This document shows, piece after piece, positions 47,956 through 57,787 of a stretch of 64,000 nt of DNA (position 1 is its first letter; the number at the start of each line of letters is the position of its first letter). The stretch covers positions 1-64,000 of the forward strand of contig JACQBW010000005.1 in the NCBI GenBank assembly GCA_016194305.1. Reading direction: 5' to 3'. The notes under the pieces were generated by a model that did not search any database, had not been told where the DNA came from, and worked only from the letters and a program-made list of their open reading frames with translations. Made by a program: the position numbers and the translations under genes. This DNA is from Nitrospirota bacterium. Lineage in GTDB: Bacteria > Nitrospirota > Nitrospiria > JACQBW01.

Positions 47956-50760
47956 TTAAGCAGACACTATTGAGGAAACGACAGGGGCACACCGCTCGCA
48001 CAATTCCGGATAGTCCCTGTTTTCGCCGACCCGGTGACTGTAGTTCCAGCAACGTTCACATTTTATTCCGGCGGCCCGGGTAATTCCAACGGCCAGGCGT
48101 CCCTGAGGCGTCTCCCTGATTTCATCGGTCATCGTTTCAGAAAGGTCGACCTGGGAGACAATAAATAACATCGGGAGATCTTTCTGAACCTCTTTGAGAA
48201 ATAGATAGAGTTCCCCTGTCGCACCAAGACGAACCGCCGCTTCAAGCGATGAACCGATCTCCTTTCGCGCCCTTGCATTTTCGAGCGATTTCGCCACTTC
48301 ATTCCTGATCTGAATCAATTGATCCCACCGGTTCGAAAGGGCCTGATCCATTTCCGAGTCATTTTCTCTTGGAATGCGGGAAAGCAGCACCGATTTTTCC
48401 TTTTTCAGATCTCCGGGGAGGTGAACCCAGATTTCTTCTGCAGTAAATGAGAGAATGGGGGCCATGAGCTGAGCCAGTTTGACGACGACTTGCGACATCA
48501 CCCATTGAGCCGCTCTTCTTTCTTTCGAGTCTTTTTTAAAAGTATAGAGGCGGTCTTTAAGTATATCGAGATAAAATGAGCTCATATCTACCGCGCAAAA
48601 ATTATTAATGGAATGGAAGACGCCATGAAATTCATACTCTCGATAAGCTTTTCGTACTTTTTTGATCAATAGATTCAGCCGGTGGAGCGCCCACCGGTCG
48701 ATTTCCGTCAAATCCTGCGGAGAAACAGAGTTCTCTGCCATTTTAAAATCATAGAGATTCCCCAGCAGGAACCGGCAGGTATTTCTGATTTTTCGATACG
48801 CTTCAGATAATTGACTGATAATCTGAGACGAAATGCGGACATCATCACGGTAATCCTCCGCGGCAACCCATAACCTCAGGATCTCAGCGCCGTATTGCCG
48901 GATGATCTCCTGAGGGGCAACAACGTTACCTGCGGATTTCGACATTTTCTTTCCCGAGCCGTCCACGGTGAAGCCATGGGTCAGGACCGCTTTGTAGGGC
49001 GGTTCTCCTTCAATACCGACGGCGGTCAAGAGTGAGCTGTGAAACCAACCCCGGTGCTGATCGCTACCCTCCAGATAAAGGTCAGCCGGCCATTTTAACT
49101 CGTCACGTTTTCGAAGCACCGTGGCATGGCTGACTCCCGAATCAAACCAGACGTCGAGAATATCCATCTCTTTTCCAAATTTCCGGCTTTGACAGACCTC
49201 GCAGGTGGCACCCTGTGGGAGAAGTTCCTCTGTCGATTTGCTAAACCAGATGTCTGCCCCCTCCTTTTCCATCAACGAGGCAACATGTTCCACCCACTCC
49301 TCTTTTAAGGAGACCTGTTTGCAGTCAAGACAGTGAAAAAGGGCAATGGGAACTCCCCAGACACGCTGTCTCGAAATGCACCAGTCGGGCCTCCCCTCCA
49401 CCATCCCATAGATACGGTCGCGTCCCCATTTCGGAATCCACTGGACCTTGTCAATCCACTGCAGCGCTTTCTTTCTCAGGTCACCCGTTTCCATTGAGAT
49501 AAACCACTGTTCTGTCGCCCGGAAAATGACTTTATTCTTGCATCTCCAGCAGTGAGGATAGGAATGGGTAATCGGCTCTTCTTTTATGAGAGCTCCCTTT
49601 TCTCTTAATTTTTGAATGATGGCAGGATTCGCATCGAAGACTTTCATCCCCTGATATTCAGGAACTTCGGAGGTAAATTCTCCTTTTCCATTCACGGGGG
49701 TATAAATATCCAGATTATATTTCAGGCCCATCTCATAGTCTTCCTGGCCATGCCCCGGCGCAGTGTGAACGATACCCGTTCCCTGGTCGAGCGTCACATG
49801 CTCACCTGTAATCAAGGGAGACTTCCTGGAAATAAAGGGATGCCGGGCCGTCGCGCCTTCAAGATCGCGTCCGAGGTAATATCCTTTCCGAATCTTAAAA
49901 TCGGCGATACCCCAGGCGTTCATACAAGATTCGATTCTCTTTTCAGCCAGGATAAATATTTCCCCCCCCGTTTCAACCTCCTTATACTGGTATTCCGGAT
50001 GAAGACAGAGCGCGATATTGGCCGGAAGAGTCCAGGGCGTCGTGGTCCAAATGACGAGGGATCTTTTTATTTCCGGATCCTCCCATTTTTTTTCGTAGGA
50101 GGAGGGGAGTTCGATCAGTTCAAACTTGACGTAAACGGACGGGGAGGTTTCGTCGTGGTACTCCACTTCAGCCTCTGCGAGAGCGGTTTCACAATACATA
50201 CACCAGAGAACCGGCTTCTTCCCTTTATAGACGCCTCCTTTTCCGATAAATTTTCCAAGCTCTTTGAGTATGCCGGCTTCATATTTGAAATCCATCGTGA
50301 GATAGGGATGGTCCCAGTCTCCTAAAACACCCAGGCGTTTGAATTCCTCTTTTTGAATATGAATATACTTTTCAGCGTATTGGCGACACCGCTGGCGGAT
50401 TTCCAGAGTGGTCAGCTCTTTTTTCTTCGACCCCAGCTCCTTGAGGACCTGGTGCTCAATGGGAAGACCATGACAGTCCCAGCCTGGTATATAGGGAGCT
50501 TGATACCCCTCCATCGATTGAAATTTAATGATAATATCTTTTAGAATTTTGTTCAACGCGTGGCCGATATGAATATGACCGTTTGCGTAGGGAGGTCCAT
50601 CGTGGAGAATATAATCCGGCTGACCCTCGTTAACCCGGCGCAATTCCTGATAAATCTTTTCCGTTTCCCAAAAGGAGAGGGTATCAGGTTCCTTTTGGGT
50701 CAGGCTGGCTTTCATCGGAAATTGCGTCTGGGGGAGGTTAAGCGTCTCTTTATAGTTCAT
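47956..50760 (-). CDS. ileS: Isoleucyl-tRNA synthetase
   Basis: This 934-residue class I synthetase is the usual bacterial length. Its class signatures are HIHIGHALNKILKD (HIGH motif, around residue 70) and GKKMSKSAGN (KMSKS, around residue 610). The editing domain is recognisable from TTTPWTLPANIAL and ITGEHVT.DQGTGIVHTAPGHG. The C-terminal zinc finger CERCWNY...CERCAPVV is intact. It charges tRNA-Ile and edits valine. It heads the conserved ileS-lspA-rluD cluster. Confidence 0.97.
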   Translation of the reverse strand: MNYKETLNLPQTQFPMKASLTQKEPDTLSFWETEKIYQELRRVNEGQPDYILHDGPPYANGHIHIGHALNKILKDIIIKFQSMEGYQAPYIPGWDCHGLPIEHQVLKELGSKKKELTTLEIRQRCRQYAEKYIHIQKEEFKRLGVLGDWDHPYLTMDFKYEAGILKELGKFIGKGGVYKGKKPVLWCMYCETALAEAEVEYHDETSPSVYVKFELIELPSSYEKKWEDPEIKRSLVIWTTTPWTLPANIALCLHPEYQYKEVETGGEIFILAEKRIESCMNAWGIADFKIRKGYYLGRDLEGATARHPFISRKSPLITGEHVTLDQGTGIVHTAPGHGQEDYEMGLKYNLDIYTPVNGKGEFTSEVPEYQGMKVFDANPAIIQKLREKGALIKEEPITHSYPHCWRCKNKVIFRATEQWFISMETGDLRKKALQWIDKVQWIPKWGRDRIYGMVEGRPDWCISRQRVWGVPIALFHCLDCKQVSLKEEWVEHVASLMEKEGADIWFSKSTEELLPQGATCEVCQSRKFGKEMDILDVWFDSGVSHATVLRKRDELKWPADLYLEGSDQHRGWFHSSLLTAVGIEGEPPYKAVLTHGFTVDGSGKKMSKSAGNVVAPQEIIRQYGAEILRLWVAAEDYRDDVRISSQIISQLSEAYRKIRNTCRFLLGNLYDFKMAENSVSPQDLTEIDRWALHRLNLLIKKVRKAYREYEFHGVFHSINNFCAVDMSSFYLDILKDRLYTFKKDSKERRAAQWVMSQVVVKLAQLMAPILSFTAEEIWVHLPGDLKKEKSVLLSRIPRENDSEMDQALSNRWDQLIQIRNEVAKSLENARARKEIGSSLEAAVRLGATGELYLFLKEVQKDLPMLFIVSQVDLSETMTDEIRETPQGRLAVGITRAAGIKCERCWNYSHRVGENRDYPELCERCAPVVSSIVSA

Positions 50761-50815
50761 AAGCGAGTTAGTGTATCATTCGCTATAAAGAGCTGTCAAC
50801 AGAGGTGAAAACCGA

Positions 50816-51256
50816 TTACTTTCTCCGGAGTTTGAGAATGAGAAGAGCAAACGCAGCCCCCGCGGAGTCAATTCCCACATCGACAAACGAAGGGCCTCGT
50901 GAAGGGACAAAGGACTGATGAAATTCATCCGTCAAGGCATAAAGCGACGATAAAAGAAAGGCCATCAGGGCGGATCGGGTAGACCAGGTGAGATCTCTCG
51001 CCTGCAGGGTCCGGAACCAGAGCCAGGAAAGGACTGCATATTCTGTAAAATGACCCAATTTTCGCAAAAAGGTATGTAAATCATGAATAGTTTTCAATGA
51101 GAAGAAGGGGAAAATCGCATGGAGCAAGGGAATCACATATTTGCTCGTCCGGCTAAATGAAAAGGATTCCGTGGACATAAAAAAGATAACGGCCATCCAA
51201 ATGATCAATATTCCCCACTCTGAAAAGGTGATTTTAAATTTGGACGATTTTGCCAT
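50816..51256 (-). CDS. VanZ-like family membrane protein
   Basis: The VanZ domain is shown by four hydrophobic helices and the conserved LRKLGHFTEYAVLSWLWFRTL, followed by YALTDEFHQSFVPSRGPSFVDVGIDSAGA with the typical D-E-x-x-Q and D-x-x-x-D patterns. The family is associated with low-level teicoplanin resistance in VanZ but most members have unknown function. I use the ATG at 51256, giving 146 residues; a TTG at 51292 would add 12 residues and is part of a possible TTGACA promoter element. The gene is divergent from the four-haem protein gene. Confidence 0.85.
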   Translation of the reverse strand: MAKSSKFKITFSEWGILIIWMAVIFFMSTESFSFSRTSKYVIPLLHAIFPFFSLKTIHDLHTFLRKLGHFTEYAVLSWLWFRTLQARDLTWSTRSALMAFLLSSLYALTDEFHQSFVPSRGPSFVDVGIDSAGAAFALLILKLRRK

Positions 51257-51387
51257 AGTCAGGGAGTTTAACAGACCTGAATGTTTTGTCAACTTTTCGC
51301 TGATATTTCCGCATCTTCTTTACAAAATTCTCTGTTTTTGTTATTCTCGAGAGAACAGTTTTTGCGTTCCAGTCCTCTTCGGTGATA

Positions 51388-52110
51388 ATGAAAACCAGGT
51401 TATTCCCCTCTCTTTGGCTCCTGATTCTGATCGCTTCTCCCGCTTTCGGCGATGAACCGCGTTCTCTATACGAAGAAGTCATCAGCAGCAGTCATAATAT
51501 GATTCCAAAAGGCGAAACGCCGACCTCGCCGCACCAGGTCTGCCTCACTTGCCACACCCTGGACGAAGTTCAAAATTACCTGGAACCTGCAGTGCAGACA
51601 CCTCCGGAACTCGCCGCTATCTTTGAACCGGTCCCTCAAAAAAGACCGGAAAACTCCAGGATTCTCTGGAGCGCGTCCAATCACCAGGTAAGCTATTCCC
51701 CTGCACGTTCCGGGATCCTGAAAAATGAACCTTCCGCTGCCTGTCTGGCTTGTCATGATGGAGCGATAGGTGCCGATATTTATGGAATGAAACAGAATCA
51801 CGGGAAGTTTCAAGATCATCCTGTTGACATTCTCTATCCAAGAGAATCGAACGGACATTATGTCCCCGCGCTCCCCCTCCCCACGGAGCTTCGATATTGG
51901 TCAATTCCAGATCAGAACGGACATGGCATTACCCTGCCGACCGGTCCGACATCGGATTACTATTCGAAACAGACCCTCCCGGCGATGGCAGTCCGCACCT
52001 CCTACGGTAAAATCAATTGCGGGAGTTGTCATAATCCCCATTCTTCAAAAATTTCAGCCTATCTGAGAGAATCACCCAAAACCCTCTGCCTGGTCTGTCA
52101 TATTCGATAA
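51388..52110 (+). CDS. Four-haem c-type cytochrome (doubled CXXCH type)
   Basis: This protein of about 240 residues has a signal peptide (LWLLILIASPAFG) and four CXXCH motifs: CLTCH, CLACH, CGSCH and CLVCH. The pattern CLACHDGAIGADIYG followed later by CGSCHNPHSS..YLRESPKTLCLVCH is that of the doubled CXXCH domain found in NrfB/Shewanella-like carriers and in many lithotrophs. Haem ligands HDPV-like His in DHPVDILYP are also present. It stops ten bases before comEC, so co-transcription with a competence gene is likely, though an obvious functional link is missing. The start is either ATG 51388 or the GTG six bases before. Confidence 0.87.
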   Translation: MKTRLFPSLWLLILIASPAFGDEPRSLYEEVISSSHNMIPKGETPTSPHQVCLTCHTLDEVQNYLEPAVQTPPELAAIFEPVPQKRPENSRILWSASNHQVSYSPARSGILKNEPSAACLACHDGAIGADIYGMKQNHGKFQDHPVDILYPRESNGHYVPALPLPTELRYWSIPDQNGHGITLPTGPTSDYYSKQTLPAMAVRTSYGKINCGSCHNPHSSKISAYLRESPKTLCLVCHIR

Positions 52111-52119
52111 GGATAGGCA

Positions 52120-54675
52120 ATGACTAGAGCTCCCCTTCTCTGGATGGCGCTCTCTTTCATTGCGGGCGTTTTCTCGGGTGATTTCTTTTGTTACTATCCC
52201 TGGACGACTCTAACTCTTCTTCTCCTCCTGTTTGGCGCTGAAGCCCTTTTCTCCTGGTTCCATCTGGAGTTCTACCATACGATATTGATTCTCCTCTCTT
52301 TTTGGAGCGGATTTCTTTCTATTGAATGGAAAGAGATTCACCTCTCCGAAAATGATATCTCACAATGGCAGGGTCAAACCGTTCTCTATACCGGTACCAT
52401 TGATGAAGCGGTCGCACATTACCCTGATCACACGACCCTGATTCTTCAATCAAGCCAGCTGGAAAAAGATTCGAAAAATTTTCCAACTTCGGGAAGAATC
52501 AAACTGAATATCAATCGGGCTATCCCGTTTCCCCTTTCTTACGGCGATGAAATCCGCGCCTCTTTGACACTCCGGGAACCACATGGATTTAGAAACGCCT
52601 TCGGATTTGACTATGGTCAATATCTCTGGCGACATGGCATCCACGCCACGGCCAGTCTGACTCATCCTGAAGAAATGACCCTGACGGAAAAAAAGGGGGG
52701 AAACCTCATTTTCAGGAAAGTTTATCCCTGGCGAGAGGAGATCCGGGAAAAAGCCTCTCAATCATTATCCGGAAACAGCCTTGCACTCTTTCTTGCCATG
52801 ATTATCGGAGAATCAGGCTATTTGACCAACCCGATCCGGGACACTTTTATGGCTTCAGGAACAACCCATATTCTTTCGATCTCGGGGTCTCATCTCGCTT
52901 TGGTTGCCTTTCTCTCCTTTCACGGCGTGCGATGGCTGATTCTACAGCTTCCATCTTCCGTTCTCCTGCAAGTGGGTAGAACCATTCTCCCGTCGCGGCT
53001 TGCCTTATTTCTCTCCATCCCTCCGGTTTTTATTTACGGACTCCTTGCGGGAAATCAAGTTGCGACAAACCGCTCCATGATGATGATTGCGATCTTTCTC
53101 ATCGGTCAGATGATCCATCGAAAACAAAACCTTCTCAATCCGCTTGGACTTTCTGCACTCTTCATCCTCATTCCGGATCCTTTTCAGGCCTATGATATCT
53201 CGTTTCAACTCTCGTTTGGATCCGTACTTGCCATCGCTATGGCATTGAACCGGAATCCCCTTCCTCTCCCTTCCGGGAATAAGAACGAGCAGGATCAAAC
53301 TTCTTCTCTTCATCAAAAAATCCGCAGTCACTTTCTTTACAAAAAGATCCTTCAGGGGACTCAGAATTACCTGTGGATCTCTCTTGCGACAACGCTCGGG
53401 ACCGCACCGCTCGTTGCTTATCACTTCAATCAGTTCAACTGGGTTGGGATTCTTGCAAACAGCGTTATCATTCCATTCGTCGGATTTCTGGTCGTCCCTA
53501 TTGGCCTCGTACTCTCTTTTTGCACGCTTCTCTTTAAGACTGATTTCCTGCTTGGAGGATCGCTCATTCAGTCTGTGATGACAGGGTTCTACAAAATGGT
53601 TCAATTCTTTGCGCGATTTCCCTACGCGGAGCTTCATCTTGCCGCTCCCTCTATTATTTATCTCGTTCTCTTTTACACCAGCCTGATCATCGCTTACGTT
53701 TTCCGAAAAAACCGAAAAGTCACCGGAATATTCCTCATGGTCATTCTTCTCCTTCCGGTCTGGTGCTTCTGGGGACCACGCATCCACCTTCCCTCCAGAG
53801 AACTCCAGGTGACCTTTCTGGACGTGGGACAGGGAGATTCTGCCTTGATTGAATTTCCGGACCGGACGACGATTTTAGTGGATGGCGGGGGCAAATATCA
53901 TGAGTTTGATCTCGGACGACTGGTCGTTGCGCCATTTCTCTGGAACAAAGGGATTCAAAAAATTGACACGCTGATCGCGACCCATCCCCAGGCGGATCAT
54001 ATCGGAGGGTTAATCTATGTGATGAAAAAGTTCCCGGTCAAAGAAGTCTGGACGAATGGCGCCGTCAAAGAATCGCATATTTCAGAAGAATTCGACGATA
54101 CCCTGCGAGAAATGCAACTCAAATCAAAAGTTGTCCAGAACGGTGACACGTCCCAAATTGGAAATCTGAAACTGACCGTTCTCAATCCCGACCTGAAAAA
54201 TCCGACACTCTCGCGATCTCACTCCCATGAGAATAACGAGGGGATCGTCCTGAAGGTTGATTACAATCTGAGATCTCTTTTACTGACCGCCGACATAGAA
54301 AAGGAAGCCGAACAGAAAATGATGCGGGAGCATCCCGGAATGAAAGTGACCCTCTTGAAAGTCCCCCATCATGGAGGAAAAAGTTCGGCTGATCCCGACT
54401 TTATCGGAGGTCTTTCCCCCGAGATCGCCCTCTTTTCCGTCGGATTGCACAATCCCTATCATCATCCCAGTACTGAAGCCCTTCGACTCTATCATCAAAT
54501 TCAGTCCCGCATCTACCGGACTGACCGGGATGGGAGCCTCCTTTTCAGAACAGACGGAACCCGTTTCGAAACCCTTTCCGCTTTAGATGTATTGCCTGAG
54601 AAAATCACCCCCGGAAAGGAGATCTGGAAGCAGGAAAGGGAAAATTGGCTGCGTATTCTCGATATACAGTATTAA
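52120..54675 (+). CDS. comEC: ComEC/Rec2 DNA-uptake channel
   Basis: This 851-residue protein has an N-terminal DUF4131-type OB-like domain, the Competence domain with many helices (GTTHILSISGSHLALVAF is the signature), and a C-terminal metallo-beta-lactamase domain beginning VTFLDVGQGDSALIEFP with zinc ligands in THPQADHIGGL and VPHHGGKSS. ComEC moves single-stranded DNA across the inner membrane during natural transformation. Together with two PilB-type ATPases and pili it suggests competence, but ComEA, ComF and DprA are not in the window. GGATAGG precedes the ATG. Confidence 0.95.
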   Translation: MTRAPLLWMALSFIAGVFSGDFFCYYPWTTLTLLLLLFGAEALFSWFHLEFYHTILILLSFWSGFLSIEWKEIHLSENDISQWQGQTVLYTGTIDEAVAHYPDHTTLILQSSQLEKDSKNFPTSGRIKLNINRAIPFPLSYGDEIRASLTLREPHGFRNAFGFDYGQYLWRHGIHATASLTHPEEMTLTEKKGGNLIFRKVYPWREEIREKASQSLSGNSLALFLAMIIGESGYLTNPIRDTFMASGTTHILSISGSHLALVAFLSFHGVRWLILQLPSSVLLQVGRTILPSRLALFLSIPPVFIYGLLAGNQVATNRSMMMIAIFLIGQMIHRKQNLLNPLGLSALFILIPDPFQAYDISFQLSFGSVLAIAMALNRNPLPLPSGNKNEQDQTSSLHQKIRSHFLYKKILQGTQNYLWISLATTLGTAPLVAYHFNQFNWVGILANSVIIPFVGFLVVPIGLVLSFCTLLFKTDFLLGGSLIQSVMTGFYKMVQFFARFPYAELHLAAPSIIYLVLFYTSLIIAYVFRKNRKVTGIFLMVILLLPVWCFWGPRIHLPSRELQVTFLDVGQGDSALIEFPDRTTILVDGGGKYHEFDLGRLVVAPFLWNKGIQKIDTLIATHPQADHIGGLIYVMKKFPVKEVWTNGAVKESHISEEFDDTLREMQLKSKVVQNGDTSQIGNLKLTVLNPDLKNPTLSRSHSHENNEGIVLKVDYNLRSLLLTADIEKEAEQKMMREHPGMKVTLLKVPHHGGKSSADPDFIGGLSPEIALFSVGLHNPYHHPSTEALRLYHQIQSRIYRTDRDGSLLFRTDGTRFETLSALDVLPEKITPGKEIWKQERENWLRILDIQY

Positions 54676-54757
54676 CCACAGGCTGGCCCGTCCGGTTGAC
54701 AAACTCCGGGTTCTTGATAACCTTTATGAATAATACCCTTTCGAAACGGAGCACGTC

Positions 54758-56695
54758 ATGGCAGCCAAACCCCAGGTTAACGGCAACTCTTTAAAACTTC
54801 AGAAAAGAAAATTAGGGGAACTCCTTCTCCAAAGCGGAGTCCTCACTGAAGAACAGCTTCTCAAGGCTCTGGACAAACAGAAGAAGAGCGGGAAAAGACT
54901 GGGTGAAGTGCTCGTTGAATCTAAATTTACCTCTGAAATCGAGATCGCGCAGACCGTGGGCTCCCAACTGGGATATCAGTTTGTGGAAACCATTAGCGCT
55001 GTCGATAAAGAGGTTTTGCTCCTCGTTCCCGAAACCCTCGTAAAAAAGCATTCGATCATCCCGTTAAGACTTGAAAAAGGGGAACTGGTCATTGCGATGG
55101 CGGATCCCCTCGACTTTAATACCATTCAGGATTTGAGTTTTTATTGCGGCTTTATTATTCAGCCTGCGGTGGCTACTCCCACGCTTCTCCAGGAGTCGAT
55201 TAAAAAATTTTACGGAAATATTCATGGCCAGACCGATGAAAAACTGATCAAAAAAATTATCAATGAAAGCCAAAAGGACTTTTCAGCCTCGGCGCTTCAG
55301 ATTATTCCTGAAATCAGAGATGACGGTTCGGAAGGAATGGCCGAACAAAGACATCAGCTTGCCCCTATTATTGAAATGGCAAACCTGATTCTCGCCAAGG
55401 CACTGAAACTCAATACCAGCGATATCCATATCGAACCTTTCGCAAATGATTCGATCGTTCGCTACCGGGTGGACGGTCTCCTCCATGAAAGCATGCGATT
55501 TCCAAAATGGATTCATGGTGCGCTCGTTTCAAGAATCAAAGTCCTGGCGAATCTTGACATTTCGGTGAAACGAATTCCCCAGGACGGGGATATCCGGTTG
55601 AAAGCCAACGGAAGGGAGATCACGTTAAGAATATCCTCCCTCCCCTCCTATTATGGTGAAAAAGTGGTCATCCGGATTCTGGACGAAACGACCGATCTCC
55701 TCCGGCTGGAATCGCTCGGCCTCTCGAAGGACGAACAGGCTAAAATCAGGGAAATGCTCTCTCACCGCAAGGGATTAATCCTGGTCACCGGACCCACCGG
55801 GAGCGGGAAAACCACCTCTCTTTACGCCATGTTAAACCAGATCAATCAAAACACCGTCAATATCATTACCGTCGAAAATCCTATCGAATATCACCTTCCG
55901 GGGGTCACCCAGGTCCAGATCAATCCGGAATCAGGTCTGACTTTTGCCACTGCGCTCCGCTCCATATTAAGACAAGACCCCAATGTCATTCTGATCGGAG
56001 AGATTCGTGATTCCGAAACGGCACAGATCGCCATGAGAGCCGCGTTAACAGGACATCTCGTCATTTCAACCCTTCATACCAATGACGCCCCTTCCGCGGT
56101 TAACCGCTTATTCGATCTTGGGATTCCAAATTTCATGGTCTCTTCGCTCCTGATCGGCGTAATCGCCCAACGCCTGGTCCGGAATATCTGTCCCGAATGC
56201 AAAAGTCCGGTTCAACCTACGGAAGAAGAGAAAATCATCTTTAATCTGAATGAAAACAAAAGCAAAGCCTTTCAATTCTACAAAGGAAAAGGCTGCAAAC
56301 TCTGCCATCAATCCGGACTCAAGGGAAGGAGCGCCGTCTATGAAATTCTTCAAATGAATTCCAAACTGAGAGAAGTCCTCTCGCTGAATCCCACGGAACA
56401 GCAATTTAAATCTGCCTGCAGAGACGCCGGTTTTGTCTCCATGAATGAAAATGCGCTTCAGAAGGTCAGAGAAGGCGTCACCACCTGCAGCGAAGTGACG
56501 CGATGTATCGGAATCGATGAAAATCTGGAAACCTTTTGCGGAAAATGCAATCATCATTACAGGGCAGAGTACCTCCTCTGTCCCGTCTGCGGTGAAAAAC
56601 CGAATAACAAGTGCCGTCATTGCAATCAAATGATTCAGCCTAACTGGAACTACTGTCCTTATTGCGAAAAAAGGCTGGCGAAGTCCCTGGCATAG
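54758..56695 (+). CDS. pilB: Pilus/secretion ATPase (PilB/GspE family) with C-terminal zinc ribbons
   Basis: This 645-residue ATPase has an MshEN-like N terminus (LGELLLQSGVLTEEQLLKALDKQKKSGKRLGEVLVES), Walker A GPTGSGKTT, Walker B ILIGEIRDSET, a His box and the usual zinc site (CPECKSP..CKLCHQSGLKGR). After the normal end it carries another 60 residues with two more zinc ribbons (CGKCNHHYRAEYLLCPVCG and CRHCNQMIQPNWNYCPYC). TTGACA lies upstream at 54696 with a weak -10. The gene follows comEC in the same direction after 82 bases. Its 3' end overlaps the convergent lipocalin-like gene by 37 bases. Confidence 0.92.
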   Translation: MAAKPQVNGNSLKLQKRKLGELLLQSGVLTEEQLLKALDKQKKSGKRLGEVLVESKFTSEIEIAQTVGSQLGYQFVETISAVDKEVLLLVPETLVKKHSIIPLRLEKGELVIAMADPLDFNTIQDLSFYCGFIIQPAVATPTLLQESIKKFYGNIHGQTDEKLIKKIINESQKDFSASALQIIPEIRDDGSEGMAEQRHQLAPIIEMANLILAKALKLNTSDIHIEPFANDSIVRYRVDGLLHESMRFPKWIHGALVSRIKVLANLDISVKRIPQDGDIRLKANGREITLRISSLPSYYGEKVVIRILDETTDLLRLESLGLSKDEQAKIREMLSHRKGLILVTGPTGSGKTTSLYAMLNQINQNTVNIITVENPIEYHLPGVTQVQINPESGLTFATALRSILRQDPNVILIGEIRDSETAQIAMRAALTGHLVISTLHTNDAPSAVNRLFDLGIPNFMVSSLLIGVIAQRLVRNICPECKSPVQPTEEEKIIFNLNENKSKAFQFYKGKGCKLCHQSGLKGRSAVYEILQMNSKLREVLSLNPTEQQFKSACRDAGFVSMNENALQKVREGVTTCSEVTRCIGIDENLETFCGKCNHHYRAEYLLCPVCGEKPNNKCRHCNQMIQPNWNYCPYCEKRLAKSLA

Positions 56696-57753
56696 CCGGT
56701 TAACTCAAGATATCCGTTCCCCGAAGCGGGAAATCCGGTGACGGCGACACTCCCTTCCCAGTATCTCATTTTTCCCCCGAATACCGTCAATTCCTGGTCT
56801 TGAAATATCGGAACCACACTGAGAGAGATATTCCAGTCCGGTATCAAGACATCCCATCCGACAGGATATATTCCCCCACCGGATGATTTCCACTGGAGTT
56901 TCGGTCTTAGAGTAAAATCCTTCTGCCGAAGGGAAATGACAGAACCATCGGATTCTATTAAAGTGCCAAAAGAGAAGGGCGCAGAACCGTTTTTGTTTCG
57001 AATTTGATAAAGCATCAGTTCCGTCTGGTTGTTGAGCTGGATCGAAAACCAGTCCCATCCGGATTGACTGGGAAGAAGAGGATGGGATCCAAATTCATGG
57101 TCCATCCAGCTGATCCCTTCGACTTCTTTTTCCTCGCCATTCCAAATCACTCTTCCCGACGTTTTAAGCCGGGTCAGCGAATAGTAATGAGAACGGTTCA
57201 GGTCCGCTTCGTCCTTTGGACTTACACCCTTTTCGCCGTGTATCACGGCGGGTTTTTGCGTAGTCAGGAGAAGTTCAATCTCTTTTCTGTTCTTTCCGAA
57301 ACCCTCTGAAGCCGAGAGACGAAAGTCCCCCTTTTTCTCTTCGCCTTTCCATCGATCGATCCAGACCTCGAAATGGTCCTGTTTCACTCCCGCCCTGCCG
57401 AGTGCATCACGCGACATCTTCTCGCTAAACCAGAATTTTTTCGTAGCCCCATGAGACAGGGCAAAATGAGCCGAATAGATATTATCAACCTTCCACCTGG
57501 AAGGGTTCCGGCGGATCGCATCATCGGCGATGCCGGTTCTGAAAAAGGTCAATTCAAATCCGGTTTGATTTCCTTTCTTATCATAGAGGTGACCTGTGAA
57601 ATACCACCATTCGATTTGATAAGATTCATGCGATCCATGATCAGCGGGGAAATGATAAATATAGCCCGGTTCTGCTGTCTTAAATTCTTTTTCCCATCCC
57701 ATTTTCGGAAAAACAAGAATCAGAATCACGGACATCATCCAGGTCAGCCGCAT
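56659..57753 (-). CDS. AttH/CrtC-like lipocalin-domain protein
   Basis: With the ATG at 57753 (GGGGAGAG upstream, signal peptide MRLTWMMSVILILVFPKMGW) the protein has 364 residues. It shows the AttH/hydroxyneurosporene synthase (CrtC) family pattern: FPADHGSHESYQIEWWYFTGHLYD.. near the N terminus, GFELTFFRTGI, and SWMDHEFGSHPLLPSQSGWDWFSIQL in the middle. In carotenoid producers the family hydrates lipids; here it is next to a LolD-like ATPase and a FtsX-like permease, as in AttEFGH clusters, and probably acts in export or modification of a lipid. An upstream ATG overlapping the FtsX stop is the alternative start. Confidence 0.87.
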   Translation of the reverse strand: MRLTWMMSVILILVFPKMGWEKEFKTAEPGYIYHFPADHGSHESYQIEWWYFTGHLYDKKGNQTGFELTFFRTGIADDAIRRNPSRWKVDNIYSAHFALSHGATKKFWFSEKMSRDALGRAGVKQDHFEVWIDRWKGEEKKGDFRLSASEGFGKNRKEIELLLTTQKPAVIHGEKGVSPKDEADLNRSHYYSLTRLKTSGRVIWNGEEKEVEGISWMDHEFGSHPLLPSQSGWDWFSIQLNNQTELMLYQIRNKNGSAPFSFGTLIESDGSVISLRQKDFTLRPKLQWKSSGGGIYPVGWDVLIPDWNISLSVVPIFQDQELTVFGGKMRYWEGSVAVTGFPASGNGYLELTGYARDFASLFSQ

Positions 57754-57787
57754 CACGTTCTTGCGCTCTCCCCTTACTCCAGACACC

